Source: an uncultured Terriglobus sp. (GTDB lineage: Bacteria > Acidobacteriota > Terriglobia > Terriglobales > Acidobacteriaceae). From it: 16,053 nucleotides of DNA. Under the pieces are notes generated by a model. It did not search any database, had not been told where the DNA came from, and saw nothing but the letters and a program-made list of their open reading frames with translations. The stretch spans positions 1,838 to 17,890 of the forward strand of contig CALMRM010000166.1 in NCBI GenBank assembly GCA_937871605.1. The letters are read 5' to 3'. Position numbers and translations under genes: made by a program. Shown one piece after another: positions 7,094-13,768 of this stretch (position 1 is the first letter of the stretch; every line of letters begins with the position of its first letter).

Positions 7094-7642
7094 TCATTCT
7101 GCGCTTCCCTGTTCCTCCTCCGGCGGCGCTGCAAACAGCGATGGCGTGTCTTCATAGGGTGCGGTCCGCTTTCGCGGTGCAAGGAGGCCGTGCTGTTTGG
7201 TGGGATTGGTTGCCGCTGCCGGGCGGCCCAGTAAGTGCGACAACTCACGCAATCCCGTGTACACCTGCAGCAGCACGTCTGCCGTCGCTTGACTGCTTGT
7301 GCTCGATGCACGTGCTGGAATGTGGTCCGGCTCCGAAGCGGTCGCCGCCTGGAGTGTCTGCTCCGCCAGCTGCTGCCGTGCACCGGCGATGGTGAAGCCT
7401 TGGACGTGCAGCAGGTGCCGCACCTCGAGCAGAGCCTCTACGTCGCTGCGACGATAGAGCCGCTGCCCAGCCTTGCCTTTGTAGGGCCGCAGGTGGGCAA
7501 ACTCACCCTCCCAGAACCGGAGCACGTACGCAGGCAGCGAGAGCAGGCGCGCGACTTCGCCGATGCGGAAATACAACTTGTCCGGAATATCGGGCAGGGG
7601 GGCACCTGCTCGCGATTTGCGACTGCCCTTACCCTCCGCCAT
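7094..7642 (-). CDS. MerR-family transcriptional regulator
   Basis: The 182-residue product has an N-terminal MerR winged helix at about 24-90, including YFRIGEVARLLSLPAYVLRFWE, a wing containing GQRLYRRSDVE, and the second helical part HLLHVQGFTIAGAR. A variable, Ser/Thr/Ala-rich helical tail follows without the Cys residues of metal sensors. It therefore resembles the HTH_17-type MerR proteins of unknown ligand. ATG at 7642 was chosen, with GGAGG at good spacing, over the upstream GTG at 7681. It is followed after 54 nt by the murJ-like gene on the same strand, so it may be autoregulatory and control the flippase/acetyltransferase unit. Confidence 0.9.
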   Translation of the reverse strand: MAEGKGSRKSRAGAPLPDIPDKLYFRIGEVARLLSLPAYVLRFWEGEFAHLRPYKGKAGQRLYRRSDVEALLEVRHLLHVQGFTIAGARQQLAEQTLQAATASEPDHIPARASSTSSQATADVLLQVYTGLRELSHLLGRPAAATNPTKQHGLLAPRKRTAPYEDTPSLFAAPPEEEQGSAE

Positions 7643-7719
7643 GGCTGCCTCCACGCATCCGGCTCTAGTTGCAGACCGCACCAGTGTAGCGGTGCATGGT
7701 GTCGGCGGGCACAGGGTGC

Positions 7720-7750
7720 AAAAAAGGGCCCCGTGGACTTCACGGGGCCT
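7720..7750 (-). terminator. Intrinsic terminator upstream of merR
   Basis: On the minus strand a perfect 9-bp GC-rich stem (7749-7741 with 7735-7727), closed by a 5-nt loop, is followed two bases later by TTTTTT (7725-7720). No gene lies upstream on this strand before the divergent lipoprotein gene, so it ends an unannotated RNA or works as an attenuator for merR. Confidence 0.8.
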
Positions 7751-7870
7751 CGCTCATGGACAGGAACAGCAGGCAAACGCCTTCCACGATGTGCCGGAAC
7801 GTTAATGAACAGCCCTTTGGCATGTATCTACATCAGTAACGCCACACATTGTGGACCGCACTACCAGCTA
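7720..7870 (-). ncRNA. Candidate ~150-nt small RNA or leader RNA
   Basis: The element runs from a putative start near 7870 to the intrinsic terminator at 7720-7750. Besides the terminator, short perfect hairpins are visible: CCACA/TGTGG (7842-7854), ATGTA/TACAT (7822-7833) and a GGC/GCC pair. A 27-codon reading frame (ATG at 7823, TGA at 7740-7742) ends exactly inside the terminator stem but lacks a ribosome site. I do not recognise 6S RNA, SRP RNA, tRNA or a known riboswitch. It could be a stand-alone small RNA or an attenuated leader of merR-murJ-GNAT. Confidence 0.45.
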
Positions 7871-7876
7871 CCCTAG

Positions 7877-7905
7877 ATATTGGGCTAGTGGCGCGCCTTT
7901 GTCAA
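7877..7905 (-). promoter_or_regulatory. Promoter with consensus -35, minus strand
   Basis: On the minus strand TTGACA (7905-7900) matches the sigma-70 -35 consensus perfectly. CAATAT (7882-7877), a weak -10 with 3 of 6 matches, follows after exactly 17 nt. The -35 is embedded in the small palindrome CTTTG-A-CAAAG. Just upstream lies the inverted repeat TGCAA-AA-TTGCA (7915-7926), AT-rich and operator-like. It would start an RNA ending at the 7720 terminator. Confidence 0.5.
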
Positions 7906-7999
7906 AGATGCATTTGCAAAATTGCACTAGGTCCGTGTCATAACGGAACTCCTGACGTGTGTCTGCCGTATGCTTCAATGGTTTGGCGGAGGGTGTTGC

Positions 8000-8608
8000 A
8001 TGAAGGCAATTAGGCATCGCGCGGTCGCTGGTTTGGTTTTGTTCGTTCTGCCATTCACAGGCTGCCGCGTACGCCATCATCAAAGCAGTGATGGCGGCCA
8101 GGATGTTGACATTGCTACGCCGCTGGGAGGTCTGTCCGTGAAAACGGACAGCGCTACCGTGCAGCGCAAGCTTGGCCTGCCACTCTACCCGGGCGCGCAG
8201 CCAGAGCAGCGCAAGGATGATAGCAACAACCCTGCCGACGTGGATATGAATTTCGGTTCCTTTCACCTGCGCGTGCAGGCCATGAGCTTTGCGACCGCAG
8301 ATGCGCCGGACAAGGTGGCAGCCTTCTATCGCACCTCCCTGGCGCAGTACAGTGACGTCATCACGTGCCGCCACCACGAGCCTGTGGGCACGCCGGTACG
8401 GACCGGCCTGGGTTTGACCTGCGCAGACGACAACCATGTGCACACGGGCAAGGGCCAGGACGTCGATCCCGATGCAGACAACGAGACGGAGCTGAAAGCA
8501 GGTTCCAAGACGCGGCAGCACATCGTCTCGCTGCAGCCCGAGGGTGGTGGAACCAAATTCATTCTGGTATCACTCGAACTGCCGCGCGGTGAGGATGGTG
8601 GAGCGTAA
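8000..8608 (+). CDS. Putative lipoprotein of unknown function
   Basis: The 202-residue protein has a signal peptide with basic start (MKAIRHR), hydrophobic core and a lipobox-like PFTGC at about 17-21, so it is probably lipidated and anchored facing the periplasm. The mature part contains LGLPLYPGAQP, then NFGSFHLRVQAMSFATADA and KVAAFYRTSLAQYSDV, a pattern shared by acidobacterial secreted proteins of unknown role. A later segment has the pair C...C in TCRHH and LTCADD that could form a disulfide. ATG at 8000 is preferred over the one at 7970 because GGAGGG lies 7 nt before it and the signal peptide starts there. No function can be assigned. Confidence 0.82.
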   Translation: MKAIRHRAVAGLVLFVLPFTGCRVRHHQSSDGGQDVDIATPLGGLSVKTDSATVQRKLGLPLYPGAQPEQRKDDSNNPADVDMNFGSFHLRVQAMSFATADAPDKVAAFYRTSLAQYSDVITCRHHEPVGTPVRTGLGLTCADDNHVHTGKGQDVDPDADNETELKAGSKTRQHIVSLQPEGGGTKFILVSLELPRGEDGGA

Positions 8609-8609
8609 A

Positions 8610-8629
8610 CGCACCGTGGTGTGGGTGCG
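8610..8629. terminator. Hairpin after lipoprotein gene
   Basis: CGCACC and GGTGCG form a 6-bp stem around an 8-nt loop directly after the lipoprotein stop codon. No T-tract follows, so intrinsic termination would be weak. Confidence 0.25.
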
Positions 8630-8644
8630 ATAGCCTAATACTGC

Positions 8645-9340
8645 ATGATTGCAAGCTGTCCACGCTGCGGAGCACCGCTGCCACTGGTTGAGGGCGACGT
8701 ACCGCACTTTTGCCCCACCTGCGGGTTGCCACAATTGCGCATTTCCCTAGACGCGGTGGTGTCAGACACACCTCCAACTCCTGAAAGCAAAGAACTGCTC
8801 TACAGCGAGGGACTGTACATGCCGCGCGCCCTGCGTGTGGTGGCAGCAACGGGTGCCAGCGCCGTGACAGTTGCGTCACTGCTGCCGGGTGCGCTGGTGT
8901 CCGGCGCGGTAGGTGGCCTGTTGCTGGTGTTTACGCCCCTCATCGCGTCTGCTGCAGTCTACGCATACAGCCGCAGCCGGCCGCCCGCACTCGCCTCGCC
9001 CACAAGCGGGGCACGGCTGGGAGCATTGCTGGGCCTCTGGATGGGGTCGCTGTTTGCCACTGTCACAGGCATTGCTGGCTTTGTCTTGCGCTATGGGTAC
9101 CACTCACACGTCGTGGGCGAAAAGATTGAGCAAGCAGCAGCGCAGGTACCCGCGCAGTTGCAGGCTGCCGGGCCGCCTCCACCAGAACTGCTCCAGATGC
9201 TGAAGACGCCGGAATTCCTTGCCAGCAGCTTCATCTTCGGTCACGTGCTGTCACTCTTGCTGCTGGTGCTGGCCGGTGCGGTCTGTGGCTCGATGGCTGC
9301 GACCGTGCTGCGTGCCCGGCGTCAGCGCACCATCGACTGA
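8645..9340 (+). CDS. Zinc-ribbon, four-TM membrane protein
   Basis: The 231-residue product starts with a zinc ribbon (CPRCG at 5-9 and CPTCG at 23-27), a polar linker (about 35-60), then four hydrophobic segments (about 65-82, 85-107, 122-150 and 191-222). The last is followed by the basic tail RARRQR. A hydrophilic Pro/Ala-rich loop lies between the third and fourth segments. It is not recognised as a named family; the architecture is common in soil acidobacteria. It lies 36 nt after the lipoprotein gene with a poor ribosome site, and a TAATAC box just before the ATG suggests it could have its own nearly leaderless transcript. Confidence 0.8.
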   Translation: MIASCPRCGAPLPLVEGDVPHFCPTCGLPQLRISLDAVVSDTPPTPESKELLYSEGLYMPRALRVVAATGASAVTVASLLPGALVSGAVGGLLLVFTPLIASAAVYAYSRSRPPALASPTSGARLGALLGLWMGSLFATVTGIAGFVLRYGYHSHVVGEKIEQAAAQVPAQLQAAGPPPPELLQMLKTPEFLASSFIFGHVLSLLLLVLAGAVCGSMAATVLRARRQRTID

Positions 9341-9362
9341 GCGCGCCCCAGCCCAGCCTAAC

Positions 9363-9391
9363 TTGCGACCGCACCCGGCGAACCGTATCCT
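9363..9391 (+). promoter_or_regulatory. Possible pyrR promoter, nearly leaderless
   Basis: TTGCGA (9363-9368) and TATCCT (9386-9391) are 17 nt apart, each matching consensus at 4 of 6 positions. The first codon of pyrR starts 9 nt after the -10, and there is no ribosome site before it, which fits a leaderless message. Confidence 0.4.
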
Positions 9392-9400
9392 TACCGCACG

Positions 9401-9985
9401 ATGAACGACACCGCAGCCCATTCAAACGCAGCCGCCGCAACCATCCGCGAAAAAGGCCGACTTATGTCCGCCTCAGAAATCGAGCGCACGCTGGTGCGGC
9501 TGGCGCACCAGATTGTGGAGAAGCACGAGGGTAGCGGCAACCTGGGACTGGTGGGCATTAAGCGGCGCGGCGTGCCATTGGCGCAGCGCATCGGCAAGGC
9601 CATCCAGGGGATTGAGGGCACTCCGGTTGAGGTGGGCACGCTGGACATTCAGTTCTACCGCGACGATCTGTCCACCAGCGGCCCGCGCCCCACCGTGACA
9701 CCCGCCGACATCGGCTTCGACATCGCCGGTCGCGACATCATCCTGCTGGACGACGTCCTGTATACAGGCCGCACCATTCGCGCTGCCCTGGACGCCCTGT
9801 TCGATCATGGCCGTCCGCGCTCTGTGCGCCTGCTGGTGCTGATCGACCGGGGACACCGCGAGCTGCCTATCGAAGCACAGTTCGTGGGTCGCGTGGTGCC
9901 CACCTCGTCTAAGGAAATCATCGAGGTCAAGCTGAACGAGGTAGACGGCAGCGACCAGGTGCTGCTGGTCGAGCTTGTGGACTAA
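9401..9985 (+). CDS. pyrR: PyrR bifunctional pyrimidine regulator/uracil PRTase
   Basis: The 194-residue protein matches PyrR end to end: LVGIKRRGVPLA (50-61), LDIQFYRDDL (81-90), the PRPP-binding loop DIILLDDVLYTGRT (112-125) and LVLIDRGHRELP (145-156). Known role: UMP/UTP-responsive control of pyr genes by binding pyr mRNA, plus uracil phosphoribosyltransferase activity. The first 17 residues are extra compared with B. subtilis PyrR; an alternative ATG at 9464 would remove the conserved KGRL, so 9401 is preferred. Unusually, no pyrB, pyrC or carA follows; the next gene is an exported protein of unknown function. Confidence 0.93.
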   Translation: MNDTAAHSNAAAATIREKGRLMSASEIERTLVRLAHQIVEKHEGSGNLGLVGIKRRGVPLAQRIGKAIQGIEGTPVEVGTLDIQFYRDDLSTSGPRPTVTPADIGFDIAGRDIILLDDVLYTGRTIRAALDALFDHGRPRSVRLLVLIDRGHRELPIEAQFVGRVVPTSSKEIIEVKLNEVDGSDQVLLVELVD

Positions 9986-10003
9986 GGCATGGCAGGAGGC
10001 GGG

Positions 10004-10555
10004 ATGAAGAAAGTTGCTGTGCTTGCTCTCCTCTCTAGCTTTTTCGCTAGAGCCGCCCTCTCACAAAGCACAGCCACACCATCAGCTGAACTGTCATTAC
10101 AGGCAGTGCCGGGACCTCTTAGTAATGGCATACCGCAGCGGTTTACATTCTTGCTTAAGAACGAGTCAAATCATCCCATCGTCCTTCCAAGACCTATTCT
10201 GGATTGTGGAGGCTCGTATACGGGAGAGATCTGGCTCCGTTACCACTTCACGCCACGAGATCCCGCAAGCCGAGGTGTTGGGTTTGGATGCGCTGCAGAC
10301 AAATACCAGTGGCCATCCATTCTGGATCGGGTGAAGGAGTGGAAGGCCTTGCAAGCGGGGGAGTTGCTCACGGTTGAGGGGGATGCACAGACGCTGCACC
10401 TACAGGAACTTCAAGCGGGCGACTATGACCTTTGGGTCGAGTACATCCCGCCGTTCGTTCCGGACGATGATTTGCGCACCTTAACGCGGTTTGGCTACCG
10501 TACCGCACTTCGAAAGCTCACGTCTGAGCACATGCACTTCGAGAAGCACCCATGA
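10004..10555 (+). CDS. Exported protein of unknown function, low GC
   Basis: The 183-residue product starts with a clear signal peptide (MKKVAVLALLSSFFARAALS, cleavage near AALSQ). The mature part contains GIPQRFTFLLKNESNHPIVL, suggesting a beta-sandwich fold, and LQAGDYDLWVEYIP. Two Cys (in LDCGG and GFGCA) might form a disulfide. The AGGAGG before the ATG at 10004 decides the start over the ATG at 9989. Its GC content is much lower than its flanks (24-34 of 60 bases in three sampled lines, against 43 of 60 in a bshA line), suggesting recent acquisition. Yet its TGA overlaps the bshA ATG (ATGA), so it appears coupled to bshA. Function is unknown. Confidence 0.8.
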   Translation: MKKVAVLALLSSFFARAALSQSTATPSAELSLQAVPGPLSNGIPQRFTFLLKNESNHPIVLPRPILDCGGSYTGEIWLRYHFTPRDPASRGVGFGCAADKYQWPSILDRVKEWKALQAGELLTVEGDAQTLHLQELQAGDYDLWVEYIPPFVPDDDLRTLTRFGYRTALRKLTSEHMHFEKHP

Positions 10556-11697
10556 AGATCGGCATCACCTGCTATCCCACGTACGGCGGCAGTGGCGTCG
10601 TTGCGACCGAGCTTGGCATTGAGCTGGCGGCGCGCGGGCATGACGTGCACTTCATCACGTACCAGCAGCCGTTTCGGCTGACCGGGCGCGAGGTGGGCAT
10701 TCACTTTCATGAAGTCGCAGTTACTACCTATCCGCTTTTCCAGTACCCGCCGTACGACCTGGCGCTGGCCAGTCGCATGGCTGAGGTGGCCGAGTTCTAT
10801 AAGCTCGACCTCCTGCACGTGCACTATGCCATTCCGCACTCCGTGTGCGCGCTGCTGGCACGGCAGATGCTGGCCGCGCGCGGCATCCGGCTGCCCTTCA
10901 TCACCACGCTGCACGGCACAGACATTACGCTGGTGGGGCAGGACCCCGGCTACCTGCCCATCACCAAATTCGGTATCGAGCAGAGCGACGGTGTCACCAG
11001 CATCTCCGCCGACCTGAAGCGCAGCACCGAGCGCGACTTCGGCGTGTTCAGCGGCCTCCACGGTCCCATTGAGGTCATCCACAACTTCGTGAACTGCGAC
11101 GTCTACAAGCCGGATGAGGCAAAGCGCCGCGAACTACGCCCGCAGTATGCCGCTGCCGATGAGAAGCTCATTATCCACCTCTCAAACTTCCGCCGGGTCA
11201 AGCGCGTGGGCGACGTGGTGGAGGTGTTTGCGCGTGTCGCGAAACAACTTCCTGCGCGGCTCATGCTCGTAGGCGACGGCCCTGACCGCTCCATAGCCGA
11301 GCACCTCGCGCTCACGCACGGCATTGCCGACCGCATCCACTTCCTGGGCAAACAGGACAGCGTGCAGGACCTGCTGCCGCTCGGCGACCTGCTGCTGATG
11401 CCGTCTGAGATGGAAAGCTTCGGCTTGGCCGCGCTGGAGGGTATGGCCTGCGGCGTACCCTGCATCGCCACCCGCGTGGGCGGCGTGCCGGAGCTGGTGG
11501 AGGACGGCGTCAATGGCCTGCTCTACGCTGTGGGCGACGTGGAGGGCATGGCGGAGGGCGCGATTGGGTTACTCCAGAACGCGCCGCGGCTGCAAAACAT
11601 GGCAACCGCAGCGCGTCGCAACGCCCAGGACAGGTTCTGCACCACGCGCATCATCCCACACTACGAGCGGTACTACCGACAGGTGTTGCAGACCTAA
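10552..11697 (+). CDS. bshA: BshA, N-acetylglucosaminyl-malate synthase
   Basis: This 381-residue GT4 glycosyltransferase matches BshA, which joins UDP-GlcNAc to L-malate in the first step of bacillithiol synthesis. Recognisable stretches are MKIGITCYPTYGGSGVVATE (1-20), HVHYAIPHSVCALLARQM (89-106), FITTLHGTDITLVG (116-129), HLSNFRRVKR (209-218), GDGPDRS (241-247) and the EX7E motif E288-E296 in MESFGLAALE. Length equals the family norm. It is translationally coupled to the exported protein upstream. The later pathway genes bshB and bshC are not in this window. Confidence 0.95.
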   Translation: MKIGITCYPTYGGSGVVATELGIELAARGHDVHFITYQQPFRLTGREVGIHFHEVAVTTYPLFQYPPYDLALASRMAEVAEFYKLDLLHVHYAIPHSVCALLARQMLAARGIRLPFITTLHGTDITLVGQDPGYLPITKFGIEQSDGVTSISADLKRSTERDFGVFSGLHGPIEVIHNFVNCDVYKPDEAKRRELRPQYAAADEKLIIHLSNFRRVKRVGDVVEVFARVAKQLPARLMLVGDGPDRSIAEHLALTHGIADRIHFLGKQDSVQDLLPLGDLLLMPSEMESFGLAALEGMACGVPCIATRVGGVPELVEDGVNGLLYAVGDVEGMAEGAIGLLQNAPRLQNMATAARRNAQDRFCTTRIIPHYERYYRQVLQT

Positions 11698-11709
11698 ACA
11701 GGGCACCGC

Positions 11710-11910
11710 TCAAACCGGACAGAGGCATTGAACACGAACGATCCCATCGATGCGACGTGGTTTGTAAAACGTCCAATGTCCGGTCGCGACGACTCGCGGC
11801 CAAACGGTTATCTGCTCAGCAACCGGCGACAGTAACCCGGAAAGGGCCGGTGGTGGTACGACCGGCCCTTTCTTCGCGCGAGGCATGGTGTTCTTTGCGC
11901 GTTCTCTCAT
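11710..11910 (-). CDS. Possible small basic protein (66 aa)
   Basis: This 66-residue frame is not recognised. It begins with an ATG preceded by an excellent TAGGAGATT ribosome site, about 40 nt after the stop of the NmrA-like gene on the same strand. The product is basic and Pro-rich, with the segment WPRVVATGHWTFYKPRR (about 37-53). It runs across the bshA terminator hairpin, which would form on its own mRNA. Either a genuine small gene or a chance frame with a good ribosome site; comparison with related genomes would decide. Confidence 0.35.
   Translation of the reverse strand: MRERAKNTMPRAKKGPVVPPPALSGLLSPVAEQITVWPRVVATGHWTFYKPRRIDGIVRVQCLCPV
11840..11872 (+). terminator. bshA terminator hairpin
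   Basis: A perfect 12-bp stem (GAAAGGGCCGGT with ACCGGCCCTTTC) encloses the 9-nt loop GGTGGTACG, and a short T-rich tail (TTTCTTCG) follows on the plus strand. It lies 143 nt after the bshA stop and most likely ends that transcript, possibly also slowing transcripts from the convergent side. Confidence 0.75.
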
Positions 11911-11950
11911 AGCAATCTCCTAACCGGACCGTGTTCACAAGTGGCTGCAC

Positions 11951-12832
11951 TTAGCCAAGGATGGCCGGCTTGAGCACTTGTTCAGCCCACTGCCGGAAGG
12001 TCGTCGGTGTGGTTGATTCCGGCGTGCGGACCACAGCATTGTCAGTGCCATCGTTCTTGGCTGCCATCATCTCTGCGTATCCTTCAACGACCGCAGGAGA
12101 CATGCCGAAGCCGGCAAGCCGTTGCTTGAGCGCATCCATGGGAATTTGCTTGAAGCCAACCTGCTTGCCAAGCACTTCAGAGAGGGTCGATGCCATCTCG
12201 GCGAAGGTCAGATCTTCGGGCCCGAGCACCGGCACTTCGTCCTGTCCGGTCCAGGAGGTGGCGAGCAGGTACTTCGCGGCTACTGCGGCGATGTCGCGCG
12301 TGGCCACTGTTGGGAACTTACGATCGGCAGACAGAGGCGAGAAGAACATGCCCTGGGCTTTGATCACGCCAGCCTGCTGGAGCAGATTGTCCATGAACGA
12401 AGGCATCGTGAGCGCCCGAAGGTGCACTCCCGTGCTCGCGAGGAGATCGTCCATGGCCAGCGACGCCGTGACCAGGCCGGCATGTGCTGCTGCCTGCGTT
12501 CCACGCCCGAGAGCGGAGATCACCACAACACGCTCTACTCCCTGCGTCTTGATCGCTTCCGCAGCCGGACGGGAGAACCCGACGTACGCCGCTTCCATGC
12601 TGTCTGCAACACTGGGCGGCGGAACGAGCCAGAAGACGGCGTCGGCACCCGTGAACGCCTTGTTGACCACCGCGCTGTCGCCGTGAGAACCCTCGATCAC
12701 TTCTACTTGGCTGGGCACGTCCTTGAGCTTGGAGGGATCGCGCGCGATGACACGAATCTGCTCGCCGCTGCTGAAAAGAATGCTGAGGAGTTGCTTGCCA
12801 ATGCTTCCGGTGGGTGCGGTGACTACGATCAT
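11951..12832 (-). CDS. NmrA-like NAD(P)-binding protein (atypical SDR)
   Basis: The 293-residue protein has an N-terminal Rossmann motif (TAPTGSIGKQLL, about 5-16) and the next strand EQIRVIARDPSKL. FWLVPPPS (about 67-74) and RVVVISALGRGTQA (about 101-114) follow, as in NmrA/QOR2-type atypical short-chain dehydrogenases. No YxxxK catalytic pair is seen, so it may be a sensor or a quinone/sugar-nucleotide reductase of the SDR_a family. ATG at 12832 is preferred over 12859 because AGGAGC lies 8 nt upstream and the Rossmann motif then begins directly. It is divergent from a TetR regulator, the usual arrangement for regulated stress or xenobiotic genes. Confidence 0.88.
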   Translation of the reverse strand: MIVVTAPTGSIGKQLLSILFSSGEQIRVIARDPSKLKDVPSQVEVIEGSHGDSAVVNKAFTGADAVFWLVPPPSVADSMEAAYVGFSRPAAEAIKTQGVERVVVISALGRGTQAAAHAGLVTASLAMDDLLASTGVHLRALTMPSFMDNLLQQAGVIKAQGMFFSPLSADRKFPTVATRDIAAVAAKYLLATSWTGQDEVPVLGPEDLTFAEMASTLSEVLGKQVGFKQIPMDALKQRLAGFGMSPAVVEGYAEMMAAKNDGTDNAVVRTPESTTPTTFRQWAEQVLKPAILG

Positions 12833-12943
12833 ACTGTTTGCTCCTGTTCTGTGATCCATCAGTGTTGTGTGCGAGGGTGAGCTCGCATGAGTCGCGTTTC
12901 AGTCTCAGCCGAGCAAAACCCATCTAGAACCATATCTACACTA

Positions 12944-12978
12944 CACCGTACCGTTTACTGAATGCACGGCGTACGGTG
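12944..12978. promoter_or_regulatory. Candidate TetR operator, inverted repeat
   Basis: CACCGTAC (12944-12951) and GTACGGTG (12971-12978) form an exact 8-bp inverted repeat separated by 19 nt, in the intergenic region of the divergent nmrA-like and tetR genes. It extends into the annotated tetR start, which suggests that translation may begin downstream (ATG at 12983 or GTG near 12998). Confidence 0.45.
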
Positions 12979-13654
12979 GGAGATGCACAATAGAGCTGTG
13001 GACAAACGGGGAGACAAGCTGCGCGAGCACATCCTCTGGGTCGCGAAGGACGTGTTTCTCGAACTGGGCTTTGAACGGGCATCGATGGATGTCATCGCGG
13101 CGCGTGCCACAACCTCGAAACGAACGCTCTACGCCCACTTCGAAAGCAAGGAGAAGCTGTTCCTCGCCGTCATCGAGCTGGTGCGGAGCTTGTTTCTAAG
13201 CAGATTGGGCGTGCCCGGGGACCACTCGCGCAAGACTTCAGAAGCTCTCACCATCTTCTGTGGCCGGTACCTGGAGATCCTGATCTACGAGAGCAATGTA
13301 CAGATGATGCGGGTCAGCATGGCCGAAAGTGAGCGCTTTCCTGATCAGGCCAAGCTCTATTTCGACGTCATGTTCACGGAGGTCCATGCCCGTTTGTCTA
13401 CATATCTTAGAGAGCAGGCTTCGCTTTCGACGCGTTCTGCTTCCGACGCCGCGCATCGGCTGCTGAGTCAAATCTTGTATCCGCGCCTGACGCGATCTCT
13501 GTTTGGTATGGATCTGCTGGCAAAGACCTTCAGCCCCGAGGCACTCTCACCGGAGTTCGATGTCCGGGTGATACACAAAGCGGTCGCAGAGTTAATCGAA
13601 CACCTTCGCACAAGAGCCGCCCTGCATGCCGTTGCATCACCAACTCTTAAATAG
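12962..13654 (+). CDS. TetR-family transcriptional regulator
   Basis: The 230-residue product has an N-terminal helix-turn-helix (about 43-62, MDVIAARATTSKRTLYAHFE) followed by the typical SKEKLFLAVI. The C-terminal part, with MRVSMAESERFPDQAKLYFD (about 120-139), resembles the AefR-like C-terminal domain. Such proteins usually repress a divergent operon, here the NmrA-like gene, in response to an unknown small molecule. The start is uncertain: none of the ATGs has a clear ribosome site (the one at 12983 has GGGAG directly adjoining), and an inverted repeat covers the first codons. Confidence 0.88.
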   Translation: MHGVRWEMHNRAVDKRGDKLREHILWVAKDVFLELGFERASMDVIAARATTSKRTLYAHFESKEKLFLAVIELVRSLFLSRLGVPGDHSRKTSEALTIFCGRYLEILIYESNVQMMRVSMAESERFPDQAKLYFDVMFTEVHARLSTYLREQASLSTRSASDAAHRLLSQILYPRLTRSLFGMDLLAKTFSPEALSPEFDVRVIHKAVAELIEHLRTRAALHAVASPTLK

Positions 13655-13768
13655 AGAGACGCTCCACAAGTAGCTCGGCATCTGCACAGGCCTGATCGTT
13701 CATACGCTAACGTCCGCTTCCAAGAAATACAGCAAGTCAGGGCACCAACGATGGGAACTGGATGTCTC

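Noticed and set aside
7752..7969. Search for a tRNA next to merR, as seen in some proteobacteria
   Set aside because: No T-loop GGTTCRANYC word or cloverleaf pairing on either strand.
12122..12880. Plus-strand frame of 252 codons over the NmrA-like gene
   Set aside because: Antisense shadow: the minus-strand frame has a Rossmann motif, ribosome site and family match, this one has none.
13655..13768. 114-base gap between convergent tetR and barrel-protein genes
   Set aside because: Searched for hairpins and small genes; only an 8-bp palindrome CAGGCCTG was seen, with no supporting T-tract or ribosome site.
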